From NCBI GenBank assembly GCA_031272075.1, contig JAISUK010000009.1, positions 1-64,000 of the forward strand: a stretch of DNA of 64,000 bases. Direction: 5' to 3'. The notes beneath the pieces are model-generated. The model was not told where the DNA came from. It saw only the letters and a list, made by a program, of their open reading frames with translations, and did not search any database. Positions 27,408-37,861 of the stretch are shown piece by piece (positions within the stretch are counted from its first letter, which is position 1; each line of letters starts with the position of its first letter). This DNA is from Dysgonamonadaceae bacterium. Lineage in GTDB: Bacteria; Bacteroidota; Bacteroidia; Bacteroidales; Azobacteroidaceae. The translations under genes and the position numbers were made by a program.

Positions 27408-28001
27408 ATGAACTTATTAAGAAACATGACCGACGAAGAATTGGTCGTTGCTTATGCTGAAGGTAATAATTCTGCTTTTGACATTTTATTAAACCGTCAT
27501 CGTACGAATGTATATTCCTACATTTATTTTATCGTGCGCAGCAAAGAGTTGGCGGAAGACATTTTTCAGGAAACATTCATCAAAGCGATTGTGACGATCA
27601 AACAGGGCAGGTATACCGAAAACGGAAAATTCCGTGCGTGGATCAACCGGATTGCCCACAACCTGATCATTGACAATTTCCGTCAGGAAAAGAATGAACA
27701 CACCATCTCGAACGACGATTTCGAAGTCGATTTGTTCAACAATGCCCGATTGTCCGACGAGACCATCGAAGACAGCATGGTGAAGACGCAAATCCTTGCC
27801 GACGTCAGAAAGCTGATTGACTATCTCCCCGACAATCAAAAAGAAGTGTTGATGCTCCGCTATTACCGCGATTTGAGCTTCAAAGAAATCGCTGACATCA
27901 CCGGAGTCAGTATCAATACCGCTTTGGGACGTATGCGTTACGCCATCCTCAACATGCGCCGTATCGCCGAAGAAAAAAGCATGATACTGACAGTAGAATG
28001 A
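27408..28001 (+). CDS. RNA polymerase sigma factor, sigma-70 family (ECF/SigW-like)
   Basis: EDIFQETFIKAI region 2 and LPDNQKEVLMLRYYRDLSFKEIADITGVSINTALGRMRYA region 4. Confidence 0.93.
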   Translation: MNLLRNMTDEELVVAYAEGNNSAFDILLNRHRTNVYSYIYFIVRSKELAEDIFQETFIKAIVTIKQGRYTENGKFRAWINRIAHNLIIDNFRQEKNEHTISNDDFEVDLFNNARLSDETIEDSMVKTQILADVRKLIDYLPDNQKEVLMLRYYRDLSFKEIADITGVSINTALGRMRYAILNMRRIAEEKSMILTVE

Positions 28002-28768
28002 AAATCATCTCCTATAATTTAAACGGTATCCGTTCGGCGGAAGGGAAAGGATTGATACAATGGTTGCAAGACGCGAATCCGGATGTGTTTTGTGTGCAGG
28101 AAACAAAAGCGCAACCTGAACAGATCGGACTGCTTCCGTATCAGGAGCTGGGTTACGGGACTTGCTTGATTCATTCCGCTCAGAAAAAAGGCTACAGCGG
28201 GGTTGCTTTATTCAGTAAAAAGGCCCCCGATCATTATACAATCGGCATGGGCAATGACTTCTTCGACGCAGAAGGGCGGGTGATCCGCGCCGATTTCGGC
28301 GATATATCGGTGGTTTGCGTGTACATCCCTTCGGGAACCACCGGCGACGTACGACAGCAATTGAAGATGGAATTTCTGGATTTATTTACCGACTACTTGC
28401 AACAATTACGCATCGAACGACCCAATCTGGTGATTTGCGGGGATTACAATATATGTCGTCAGCCCATCGATATCAATCATCCGGAGCGACATGCCAAGTC
28501 TTCCGGTTTTTTGCCGGAAGAACGCGCCTGGTTCGATAAGTTCGTCAATCTTGGCTATGTAGACACGTTTCGCCTTTTTAACCAAGAGCCCGAACAATAC
28601 AGTTGGTGGAGCTATATGGCAAACGCCCGGGAGAAAAACCTGGGTTGGCGAATCGATTACCACATCGTCACGGATGCGTTGAAACCCCGTGTCACTTCGG
28701 CCTCCATCCTTCAGGAAGCGCGACATTCCGACCATTGCCCGGTGGAGGTGAAAGTCGAAAATTATTAA
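27998..28768 (+). CDS. xth: Exodeoxyribonuclease III
   Basis: ISYNLNGIRSAEGKG, DVFCVQETKAQPEQ, GDYNICRQPIDI, RIDYHIVTD, HSDHCPVEV. Confidence 0.95.
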   Translation: MKIISYNLNGIRSAEGKGLIQWLQDANPDVFCVQETKAQPEQIGLLPYQELGYGTCLIHSAQKKGYSGVALFSKKAPDHYTIGMGNDFFDAEGRVIRADFGDISVVCVYIPSGTTGDVRQQLKMEFLDLFTDYLQQLRIERPNLVICGDYNICRQPIDINHPERHAKSSGFLPEERAWFDKFVNLGYVDTFRLFNQEPEQYSWWSYMANAREKNLGWRIDYHIVTDALKPRVTSASILQEARHSDHCPVEVKVENY

Positions 28769-28992
28769 GCAACAAGATATTACAATTTAGTGATTCGCAG
28801 TATAGCACCTCCATCGACTGCTAAAGGCAATTCAATTCTGTCTTTACAGGTTACTGTACGTATTTCCTTTGATCAAACGGGATCAACGTAAATTTTGTCT
28901 GAATTTGTTCCGCATTTGTGTGTAATACGGAGTTTTTATGCTAACTTTGCAGCATCATATTGAAAAATATTAACATTATAATAATCGAAAAA

Positions 28993-29124
28993 ATGAGAAA
29001 AGCAACTGGAAATCCGCAGAGAAAAAGAATTTCAACAAGGACGGAAACCCGGAATAAGCGGCTGAAACTGGCGGTCGAAAATGGAAACATAATAAAGGAA
29101 CTTCTGAGTAAAGCGAGTGAATAA
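28993..29124 (+). CDS. Small basic protein, 43 aa (MRKATGNPQRKRISTRTETRNKRLKLAVENGNIIKELLSKASE)
   Basis: Clean ATG-to-TAA ORF in an otherwise empty gap; TAACTTTG -7-like box at 28942-28949 about 43 nt upstream. Confidence 0.45.
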   Translation: MRKATGNPQRKRISTRTETRNKRLKLAVENGNIIKELLSKASE

Positions 29125-29356
29125 TACATATCATCTCCGAATGATATGAGCAAACGCCTGTCTCGTCATCTTCGACCGTCGCCCCCAAGCAAAAACAACA
29201 CCCTGGAATGACCGCCTTGGTTATGAAGTCGTCGATGGCATCACGGTCGTGAAATGCAGAATGGTCAAAGCAGACCGGCGACGAGGTTCTTTTTGAAAGC
29301 AAAATTTACATTATTCTCCATCCCCGGATTTTGACTCATCACCTTTGATGATATAC

Positions 29357-29403
29357 GAAAGGTTAGGCGAGACGTATGTGCGCTTTGTCTCGACTAACCT
29401 TTC
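29357..29403. terminator. Hairpin 3' of the minus-strand SusCD operon
   Basis: GAAAGGTTAG...CTAACCTTTC plus inner CGAGAC/GTCTCG; no strong U-tract on either strand. Confidence 0.5.
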
Positions 29404-29429
29404 ATAAATATGCTGAAATCCGTTTCTCC

Positions 29430-30968
29430 CTATTCCGGCTTAGCGACGTAAGAAGTATTATCCGGCGAAAGCCCCCAATCGGGATTCAACGTAATGATAC
29501 CGTTGTCGATAGGAACGTTGAAATACTGGTCGTTGACCGGCGCAGAATAGGTTTTGTCACCTATGGTATGCGTGATGGTTGTTTTTGACCAGGGTTTTCC
29601 CGTATCGAGCGTATACCGTTTGATGTCCACGGTGCGTAAAAATGATTCAAAAGGCTGTTCCAGTCGCCGTTCTTTCAGGATTTCCACGAGCAATTGGTCG
29701 GCATTGAGCGAAGCGCCGTTCGTTAAGTCTGTTGAAGAGGCGTTGTCATAGCGGTATTTCCTCAAAAGATTCAGGTCGGCGAGTGCACTGGCCGGTTGTC
29801 CATTGCGGGCATAGGCTTCGGCGCGCATAAGCAGCAAGTCTGGATACGAAAGACCTTCATTGTAAATCAGTTTCGATCCGCGATAATTAAATTTCCTGAT
29901 TCCATCATTTCCCCAACCGTTATAGTTCAAGATAAAAAGTTTAAACCTCAGGTCATTTTTTGTATCAAACAATGAAAGGAAATCGTCCGAAACATAGTGA
30001 TTTTGACCTGTTACCGGGCTTACCCTGTACAACAGACTTTCGCGATTGTAAGCCTGACGGAAATTCAGGTCGCCGCCTTTATGCCGCAGATTCCAATAAT
30101 ATGCAGAGTCAATTCCTTCAGCCACAGTGACCGTTGTTTTGCTGTATTCAAAATCATTGAAATTATATATCAGATTGTCAACGCTGCCTTCCAGATTCAA
30201 AGCCAGGTTCCACGCCTCATCGGCATACTTGAGCATATTTTGCCAGTCGCGTTTGAACATGTAATACTGAGCATGCAGGGCTAACACCGCCGTTTTTCCT
30301 GCACGAGTGGGATTCCCTACCATTTCCGGAGCATCAAGCGCAGCGGTCAGATCCTGAAGCAGGAAATCGTAAATTTCGGCCACGGTATGCAAAGGAGGAT
30401 TGGGGGCAAGCGGAGATTCGGCTGTACGGTACGGAATCACTTTTTGATCGTTTGCTCCTGCCGGATTGTAGGGAGGACCATATACAAGCACCTGTTGCAA
30501 GTATTGCCATGCCCGTCCTGCTTTGGCTTCAGCAATCACTTCTTTGGCATGGTCGCTGTTTTTTTCGGCAGCCGAAAGATTGTCAATTCCTGCAATAACA
30601 TTGTTGAAATAACTGATCGCCCGATAGTTGTATGTCCAGAAATACTGTGCTGACACCGGATTGGAATAGGGCAGAGCGAAAATATAAGCGTGATAACGGT
30701 TGATGTTGGGATGCGTCGCATAATAAAGCGTTTCCGACAATCCCGTATCGAAAGTAATATTATCACCTAATAAAGCATAAAAACAGCCGCGGTTATTATC
30801 GAGAAAAAGATAATCATAAGTGTTAGAGTTATTCAGAAGATTTTCAAGTTCTACCACTTTCGTAGGAATCAGTTTACCTACCGGATCAACATCGAGAAAA
30901 TCCTGACAGGAGGTCTGAAACAGGATCAGACAAACCGCAATTATACTCGTTAATTTATTTGTTTTCAT
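29430..30968 (-). CDS. SusD/RagB-family lipoprotein
   Basis: LFQTSCQDFLDVDPVGKLIP; LSYPDLLLMRAEAYARNGQP; ILKERRLEQPFESFLRTVDIKRY. Confidence 0.95.
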   Translation of the reverse strand: MKTNKLTSIIAVCLILFQTSCQDFLDVDPVGKLIPTKVVELENLLNNSNTYDYLFLDNNRGCFYALLGDNITFDTGLSETLYYATHPNINRYHAYIFALPYSNPVSAQYFWTYNYRAISYFNNVIAGIDNLSAAEKNSDHAKEVIAEAKAGRAWQYLQQVLVYGPPYNPAGANDQKVIPYRTAESPLAPNPPLHTVAEIYDFLLQDLTAALDAPEMVGNPTRAGKTAVLALHAQYYMFKRDWQNMLKYADEAWNLALNLEGSVDNLIYNFNDFEYSKTTVTVAEGIDSAYYWNLRHKGGDLNFRQAYNRESLLYRVSPVTGQNHYVSDDFLSLFDTKNDLRFKLFILNYNGWGNDGIRKFNYRGSKLIYNEGLSYPDLLLMRAEAYARNGQPASALADLNLLRKYRYDNASSTDLTNGASLNADQLLVEILKERRLEQPFESFLRTVDIKRYTLDTGKPWSKTTITHTIGDKTYSAPVNDQYFNVPIDNGIITLNPDWGLSPDNTSYVAKPE

Positions 30969-30985
30969 ACGTCAATAATTTGTTT

Positions 30986-33900
30986 TTAAAATCCGAATTG
31001 TAAACCAAAATAATATTCTCGCGGGAAAGGCAGCGAAGTAAATGCCTGGTCAATATATCCACCGCTCGTACGGGCAAGATTGTATTCAAAACTTTCAGGA
31101 TCGATGTCTGTACCTTTCGCCGTAAAGGTGAGTAAATTACGTCCCTGCAAATAGATTCTGGCCCCGGACAACCCCAATTTGCCGGTCACGGATTGGGGCA
31201 GATTATAGGATAGTGTCAGGTCGCGCAGTTTGCAGAAACTGGCATCACCCACGAGCACATCGACAAACGGGAAATAGAATGCGTCCATATTCCAAGACGA
31301 TAACACGGGATAAATGGTCGTTGCTTCATCGCCGGCTTGGCGCCAGCGTTGCGATACGAAGCGACTTTGTATGTTTGATCCGGTGAAAGCGTCTTTGCGA
31401 TAGGAATGTCCAAGTTTAGCGATAAACATGAACGACAGGTCGAAGTCTTTATAGGTGAAACTGTTTGTTAATGAAAGGTCGAATTTCGGACGGGTAGTGC
31501 CTTGATAAACAACATCCGCAGTTCCCAAGTTTGCGATGGGGACAATTGTGCCGTCGGCTTTATAAGCTTGAGCGGCTCCTTGATCATTCAGTCCTGCGAA
31601 CCGTCCTCCCCAAAACGAAGCGGCGGGATATCCCGCAACGTGTACCGCGCCCGGATCGCCTGCTGTCCCTTGATAATAGTAGGAAGCATAATTGCGTGTG
31701 GCATTGTAGGTCAGTACTTTGTTGTCGTTGTATGCGAAGATGTGCGTGATGTTCCATCTGAAATCGCCATGACGCAAAACATTGGCGCTGATTGCTATTT
31801 CCAATCCTTTGTTCGACATACTTCCGATATTTTTTGTCACACTCGTGAAGCCGGTTGTAGCATCAACGATATCGGGAGCGAGCAGGTCGGTGCTCTTTTT
31901 GCTGTAGTAATCGATGGAAATTTTCAAGGCATTATTGAGCGTACTCAGGTCCAGGCCAAGATTTGTCGTTTGTGTCTTTTCCCAACGCAATTCATCATTC
32001 GGAGGGGAAGAGATGCCGTAGGAAGTCCCCTGGGCAGTCGTGTTGTACGAACCTGCGCTCAATATCATAAAAGGACCCTGATTCAGTGCGATATTTCCGC
32101 TGACGCCAAACGATCCGCGCAAATGCAACCGGTTTAGGAAATCCACGTCGAAAAAACTTTCTTCACTCACTTTCCAAGTTCCGCCGACCGACCAGAGCGG
32201 ACGGTAACGGTATTTCGGACTTGTTCCGAAGAAATTGGTAAGATCGAGGCGAATGCTGCCGCTTAAGATATAACGGTTGTTGTATTCGTAAGAACCGTTT
32301 CCGTAATACGACTCAAATCGGTTGTCCAGAAGGCTGTAACTGCCGTTGCTTGGCGAAAAGCCTTGCCAGGTATACATGTCGCTGTAATACGTGTAGGCGT
32401 TGATACCCTTTATATCTACCGGTACAAATGTGCCGGCAGTCGGATTGAACCCCATGCGAGTAGCATAAGTATTGTTATTATATGTCATACGGCGCATTTC
32501 GTAACCTGCAAGCAGGTTGACGCGATGTAACCTGTCTTGAAAATCCTGATTGTAATTGACTTGCCCGCGAAGAGTCCAACTTTCGTTGATATTTCGGCGT
32601 TCATTAATGATCGCTCCTTCAGGGATATAATGGTTTATGGGATTTGACTTCGATGTAGATGCGTTATAGGCATAGCGTACCGTGTATGAATCTTCGTCGG
32701 AAACCTGCTTCCATACAAAATTGCCGCGTTGCCAGTTGCCGCCTATTTCCGCAGTTAGCCCGTCGATGATGTTGAATTTGAGAAATCCGGTGAGTCGACT
32801 TTGAAAGTCTTCGGAAGTAGTACGTTCTCGATCCATTTCGTCAAGCAACACGTAATCTAAATTTTTAACGCCGGGGATGGTGCTGAATAATTGTTCTTGT
32901 GCTTGCCAGCCGGGTATCCAGAGTTTTGTACGTTTGCCGGAGGCGTCCACAATCTGGGTATAGGGAGTAAATTGCGACTGCTCTGTTGTGAAAGTAAACA
33001 ATCCCGAAGTATTGCCTGCAAGCATATCGTTTGCATTGTTTGTCGGTTCAAAGGTGGTGGAATAGGCGATATTCACGTTGGCTCCAAGGGTAATATATTT
33101 ATTCAGCTTCCATTCATCTTTGAAATCGACAACCGCACGGGTATTGCCGGAATTGATGAAATGATCTTCAGTATCGACAATATTAAAAACCATGTTGTAG
33201 GTATGCTTGGCTGTGCCGCCATTGAGCGAAACATTGTGCTGGTGACTGAGTTTCGGGCGAAATAAATATTCTTGAGCTTGACCGATATAATCCCTTTTTC
33301 TGAGCGCATCCAATTGCGCTTGCGCTTGTGCGCTTGTGATAGCGCCCGCTCTTTCTTGAATAAGAATATACGCGGCTTCCGTAGCGGCTGAGTTCAGGTC
33401 TGAAACAGGATTTTGATTGAACAAGTCGATTTCGGCATCGATATAATCTGAAGCACTGGACTTGTGCAGGTTGTGCAAGTCGGGTTCCGAAACGATACTG
33501 AAAGTTCCACGGTAAGAGATCTTCGGATCGCCTTCTGTTCCCTTTTTGGTTGTGATAACAATTACGCCGTTGGCAGCACGCGAGCCGTAGATTGAGGCGG
33601 CCACAGCATCTTTCAGAACGGTAATGCTTTCAACATTGTTGGCATTGATATTTTCAAAAGTTCCGTCACGATAAGAAAAATAAGCATCGTTCATGGTGGC
33701 GTCAACGGGATAACCGTCGATAACCAAAAGCGGGGTTTTGACCGCGGCAAAGGTTGATACGCCACGAATTTCCAAGTTTCCGTTGTTGTCCATCGTCAAT
33801 CCGGCAACCTGACCTTCGAGCATTGATTTCAGGTCGCGCTGGAGTTTGTTGTCGATGGTCTTGGTAGGGATGATCCCAAAAGCGCCGGTCGCCCTTTCGC

Positions 33901-34594
33901 GACTGACGGTGCGATAGCCGGTTACCACGACCTCTTCAACGTCCGTTTCAATCGGTTTTAGCTGGACTGTGGGCAATTGCGTTCTCCCATTGGCGGCAAC
34001 TTCCCGCGTTTCATAACCGATATACGAGAAAATAAGTATTGGATTCTTTTGATCGGTGGCCAATGAAAATCTTCCGTTTATGTCTGTAATTGTCCCTGTC
34101 GAAGTTTCTTTTACAAGTACCGTTACCCCCACCAGCGGCTCTCCCGCCGCATCAATCACGCTGCCTGAGATGTTGTTTTTCTGTTCGGTCTCGGCATTCC
34201 CGTTGATGGTTTCGGCAGCAACTTCCGGTGTGTCTTTCGACATGATGGCGATCTGTCGGTCGTTGATCTCGTAGTAATTCGGTGTTCCTTTGAACAGGTG
34301 ATCCAAAATGGTCATGACCGATTGGTTTTTCACATGCAGGTTCACCCGGCGGTTCACATTCAATGACTTCTCGCTGTACAAGAAGATAAATTCGCTGTTG
34401 TTTTCTATTTCCTGGAATACTTGGCGCACGGAGACATTGTCCAGATTCAAGTCAAATTTTGTCTGTTGAGAATAGCTGCGTGCTGTTAGCGATATTCCTG
34501 ATACAAAGAACAATAAAGCCAATAATTTCATTTTTAAAAGATATTCACACATGCATTTTCTCGAATAGCATGTATCAATTCGGTTTTTTTTCAT
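30986..34594 (-). CDS. SusC-family TonB-dependent receptor with N-terminal STN (FecA-type signalling) domain
   Basis: STN-like FDLNLDNVSVRQVFQEIENNSEFIFLYSEKSLNVNRRVNL before CarboxypepD_reg and plug motifs. True start may be MKLLALLFF rather than the most upstream ATG. Confidence 0.95.
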   Translation of the reverse strand: MKKNRIDTCYSRKCMCEYLLKMKLLALLFFVSGISLTARSYSQQTKFDLNLDNVSVRQVFQEIENNSEFIFLYSEKSLNVNRRVNLHVKNQSVMTILDHLFKGTPNYYEINDRQIAIMSKDTPEVAAETINGNAETEQKNNISGSVIDAAGEPLVGVTVLVKETSTGTITDINGRFSLATDQKNPILIFSYIGYETREVAANGRTQLPTVQLKPIETDVEEVVVTGYRTVSRERATGAFGIIPTKTIDNKLQRDLKSMLEGQVAGLTMDNNGNLEIRGVSTFAAVKTPLLVIDGYPVDATMNDAYFSYRDGTFENINANNVESITVLKDAVAASIYGSRAANGVIVITTKKGTEGDPKISYRGTFSIVSEPDLHNLHKSSASDYIDAEIDLFNQNPVSDLNSAATEAAYILIQERAGAITSAQAQAQLDALRKRDYIGQAQEYLFRPKLSHQHNVSLNGGTAKHTYNMVFNIVDTEDHFINSGNTRAVVDFKDEWKLNKYITLGANVNIAYSTTFEPTNNANDMLAGNTSGLFTFTTEQSQFTPYTQIVDASGKRTKLWIPGWQAQEQLFSTIPGVKNLDYVLLDEMDRERTTSEDFQSRLTGFLKFNIIDGLTAEIGGNWQRGNFVWKQVSDEDSYTVRYAYNASTSKSNPINHYIPEGAIINERRNINESWTLRGQVNYNQDFQDRLHRVNLLAGYEMRRMTYNNNTYATRMGFNPTAGTFVPVDIKGINAYTYYSDMYTWQGFSPSNGSYSLLDNRFESYYGNGSYEYNNRYILSGSIRLDLTNFFGTSPKYRYRPLWSVGGTWKVSEESFFDVDFLNRLHLRGSFGVSGNIALNQGPFMILSAGSYNTTAQGTSYGISSPPNDELRWEKTQTTNLGLDLSTLNNALKISIDYYSKKSTDLLAPDIVDATTGFTSVTKNIGSMSNKGLEIAISANVLRHGDFRWNITHIFAYNDNKVLTYNATRNYASYYYQGTAGDPGAVHVAGYPAASFWGGRFAGLNDQGAAQAYKADGTIVPIANLGTADVVYQGTTRPKFDLSLTNSFTYKDFDLSFMFIAKLGHSYRKDAFTGSNIQSRFVSQRWRQAGDEATTIYPVLSSWNMDAFYFPFVDVLVGDASFCKLRDLTLSYNLPQSVTGKLGLSGARIYLQGRNLLTFTAKGTDIDPESFEYNLARTSGGYIDQAFTSLPFPREYYFGLQFGF

Positions 34595-34650
34595 ACTTTT
34601 GACATGTTTATAATTTTATTATCTACTTTAGTAAACTGTAAACGTGATTA

Positions 34651-34682
34651 AAAACCAGTGGAACTCCCAATTCCCTGGTTTT
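34651..34682 (-). terminator. Bidirectional-looking hairpin between FecR gene and susC
   Basis: AAAACCAG-N16-CTGGTTTT stem with T-runs on both strands. Confidence 0.55.
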
Positions 34683-34718
34683 TTTTGGAATTGTTTTATT
34701 CTTCCATAGGCAAACAAA

Positions 34719-35825
34719 TTAGGGTTGTAGTATCGTTATTTCGTTATTCCCAGTTGTCCGGTATTGAAATTTTGCCACTTTCGACAACATTTTCAATACC
34801 TCATCCAGCGATTCTTTCAAATCCAGCTTCCCGGAGATGGGCAACAGGCCGGAAATCGTCTGTTTGTCGTACCGGAACTTCACATTGTAGTACCGCTCCA
34901 GTTTTTTGAATACATGCTCGCTGTTTTCGTTGGCAAACTGATACCAGCCCTGCACCCACATGATGTGCATCTCAGGCGACGGATCGAATGTCAAGTCAAG
35001 CGCATGCTGCGACTCATCGTAGGTGGCTTTTTGGCCGACATTCATCACAATCCGGTTGCTTGCAGGTTGATGCTTCTCGCGGATGGCGATGCCGCCTTCC
35101 AGCAAGACGGTTTCGCTGTAATGATCGTCGTGGTACGCCAAAACATTGAATCTGGTGCCGAGCACTTCTACTGTCACACTGCCGGTGGTGACGACAAACG
35201 GCTTGTGTTCGTTTTTCGCCACTTCAAAATAGGCTTCTCCGTCGAGGTGCACGACACGTTGTTTGCCGGTGAAGGCTGTCGGGAAAGCGAAACGGCTCCC
35301 GGCATTGAGCCACACTTTACTGCCGTCTTCCAGCACCAGTTGCGACCGTTTGCCGTGCGGAATCAGCACTTCGTTCATTTTCGTGTCGGAAGTTGTGACG
35401 TCCGTTTTCACAATGTTGTTTTGATCTATTTGTATCGCATTCTCGTTTGCTAAAACAGCAATCTGCGATGCTTCTTTGAGCAATTCAATTCGCTCGCCAT
35501 TAGAAAGAATCAACACCGGCTTTTCCGCATCGGTATACGATGTAACCTCTGAAAACCGATATTCCTGCTGATCCGAGCCTGCGGAGTGATGAAAGTAATA
35601 AAACAGGCCACCCAGCAAAAGCAATGCCACGCAAGCAGCAGCGCCCGACAGGAGATAAATCCATTGACGCCGCTTTCGGGTTGCCGCAAAAGCAGCATTG
35701 AAATGGCGAATCTTGTTCCAGAGCCTTTCTTTTCGCTCCGGATCCAATTCCTGCGGTTCATCGCCCCACAACCCGATGAGTTCTTCGGGTTGAAATTCGG
35801 TCTCTAATTCTTTTTTGTCGTTCAT
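34719..35825 (-). CDS. FecR-family anti-sigma factor
   Basis: FPTAFTGKQRVVHLDGEAYFEVAKNEHKPFVVTTGSVTVEVLGTRFNVLAY; one TM helix; start taken as MNDKKELETEF (ORF open to 35900). Confidence 0.93.
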   Translation of the reverse strand: MNDKKELETEFQPEELIGLWGDEPQELDPERKERLWNKIRHFNAAFAATRKRRQWIYLLSGAAACVALLLLGGLFYYFHHSAGSDQQEYRFSEVTSYTDAEKPVLILSNGERIELLKEASQIAVLANENAIQIDQNNIVKTDVTTSDTKMNEVLIPHGKRSQLVLEDGSKVWLNAGSRFAFPTAFTGKQRVVHLDGEAYFEVAKNEHKPFVVTTGSVTVEVLGTRFNVLAYHDDHYSETVLLEGGIAIREKHQPASNRIVMNVGQKATYDESQHALDLTFDPSPEMHIMWVQGWYQFANENSEHVFKKLERYYNVKFRYDKQTISGLLPISGKLDLKESLDEVLKMLSKVAKFQYRTTGNNEITILQP

Positions 35826-36043
35826 CGAAAATTCGTTTTCAAATTCCCACATTTTTGGGAACAAAGATAGCTTTGGGGAAGACAGGTTGAAATACCGCAT
35901 TTATAGTATTTTTTGATATTTCGGTGCTTCCCTGTTATAATTAAAAGGAATTATTCGACGTTTTGTGACGAAAAAAATGCAGTTTTAAAAAAAATGGCGA
36001 TTCTACTGGGCGTTTATTTCACCGCACAAAGGGGGTGAGCGCC

Positions 36044-37789
36044 TTACTTCTGTTTTATTATCAATGGTTTGCCGTCTTTATCCAAAAAGCCCTTCTTTTT
36101 GTTGTATTCCACACGCGAAAAGCCAAACCCCACCCGATTGTAGGTCGAGATATGCACATGCGTGTCCAGCGCCCCGTAAGTGATGTCCGACAGCGTCTTG
36201 TCGAAGTTAAAAATGCCGCCTCCAAGAGAGCGGTTGGGAGACGGTATTTTGTAAACTACAGGGACGACAACGTTTCCCAAAGTGTCAATCACGCCCCATT
36301 TATCTCCTTGACGCACTTCTGCAAGACCGTTGTGGAATGGTTTCGCGTCATCATACGCAGCAGGAAACGCCTCCACCGTCTCGCCCGAAAGGTAGGATTC
36401 ACCCACCAGGAATTTGTATTTTTTGTTGTGCAGACACAGCAACAGGCCATCGTGAATTTCATTCGCAATCACAGTTTCATTGGAGACTCGCTGTCCTGAT
36501 TTGTCAATAAGTAGAAATTCTTTGTCACGACTGAGGTAGACCCAGGCAGTTCCATCCACAAAACGATACAAATTATACCACTCAGGTTTAGCAATTGGCG
36601 TATATGCTTGCTTGGATTTTGGGTCATCCTTGATTGCACAACTTATCTCTCTTGTATAATCAATGATCTTAATGTCCTCTTCGTTAATTTTGTTATATTG
36701 AGGAGGAATCACTTCTTCACCTTTTTCATTGACGAATCCTATTTTATTGTCTTTGATGACAGCGGCCAAATGTTCGGAAAATTCACTGATTACGTCGTAA
36801 ATGAAAGGGACGACCACTTCGCCTTGTTTGTTGATAACGCCCCATTTCTTTTTTAACATCACACGCGCCAGTCCATTGGAAAAAGGCCTGGAATCCTCAT
36901 ACTGCGGTGGAATTACTTCGTTGCCTTCGCGGTCGACATATCCTAACAAAAGTTTCCCCATTTTTTTATCTGAGTACGCCACTTCGGTCAATCCTTCCGA
37001 AAAGTCGCTGAAACCGACCATGAAATATTTGCATGGAATCACTTCTTTTCCGGTTTTATCTATATAACCCATTTTTTTGTCCAACCTTACTGCCGCCAAT
37101 CCGTCCTTGAAGGTAAAATAATCCAAATCAACACTAAAAGTAGTCTCAACATTCCACCTTTGTATGAGAAACGCATTTTGGCTTATAGAAAAAAGTCTGT
37201 CGTAAATACACGGGATTACGATCTGTCCGGCAGTATCGGCAAATCCGATTTTTCCGCCTCCGGTTTTGAACTCATTCACCACGGCCAATCCTTCGTAGAA
37301 TTCGGAAACGCCCGAACCTCTTGATCCATATTGGCAAGGGATTACTTCTTCTCCCTGTCGGTTGATGATGCCCCATTTGGTGTTGCGAACGACCCTGGCA
37401 TATCCGTCATAAAACGGGAGTGCATAATCGTAGATGGCGGGGACAACCATATTGCCTTCGCGGTCGATGAATCCCCATTTTCCTCCCAACCGCGCGGCTA
37501 CCAGTCCTTCGGAAAATTCATAATTCGCCTTCCTCGCATTCATGAACTCACTCAATCCCCCCATTTCGTATATGCAAGGGATGACTTCCCGTCCTTCGGT
37601 ATCGATAAAACCGACTTTGCCATCTTTTTTCACCGCACACAATTCCTCACTGAAGTCATAGATGTCGTCGTAGATAAATGCCTGTTGCATAACTGTTTCG
37701 TCGATGCCTTGCGCTGACGCCAACAATGCAAATACCGCCAATGCAAGGACGCACATACAGCTCCTTTTCATTTCAATCAATTTGTTCAT
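36044..37789 (-). CDS. Secreted WG-repeat protein
   Basis: Signal-like N-terminus and many repeats of the type GKWGFIDREGNMVVPAIYDYALPF / KKWGVINKQGEVVVPFIYD. Confidence 0.92.
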   Translation of the reverse strand: MNKLIEMKRSCMCVLALAVFALLASAQGIDETVMQQAFIYDDIYDFSEELCAVKKDGKVGFIDTEGREVIPCIYEMGGLSEFMNARKANYEFSEGLVAARLGGKWGFIDREGNMVVPAIYDYALPFYDGYARVVRNTKWGIINRQGEEVIPCQYGSRGSGVSEFYEGLAVVNEFKTGGGKIGFADTAGQIVIPCIYDRLFSISQNAFLIQRWNVETTFSVDLDYFTFKDGLAAVRLDKKMGYIDKTGKEVIPCKYFMVGFSDFSEGLTEVAYSDKKMGKLLLGYVDREGNEVIPPQYEDSRPFSNGLARVMLKKKWGVINKQGEVVVPFIYDVISEFSEHLAAVIKDNKIGFVNEKGEEVIPPQYNKINEEDIKIIDYTREISCAIKDDPKSKQAYTPIAKPEWYNLYRFVDGTAWVYLSRDKEFLLIDKSGQRVSNETVIANEIHDGLLLCLHNKKYKFLVGESYLSGETVEAFPAAYDDAKPFHNGLAEVRQGDKWGVIDTLGNVVVPVVYKIPSPNRSLGGGIFNFDKTLSDITYGALDTHVHISTYNRVGFGFSRVEYNKKKGFLDKDGKPLIIKQK

Positions 37790-37861
37790 AATAGATCATT
37801 TTAGTAATAATATGTAAAGGTACAATGCTTTTTCGTTCTTCAAAACGATTTTAAAAAAATT

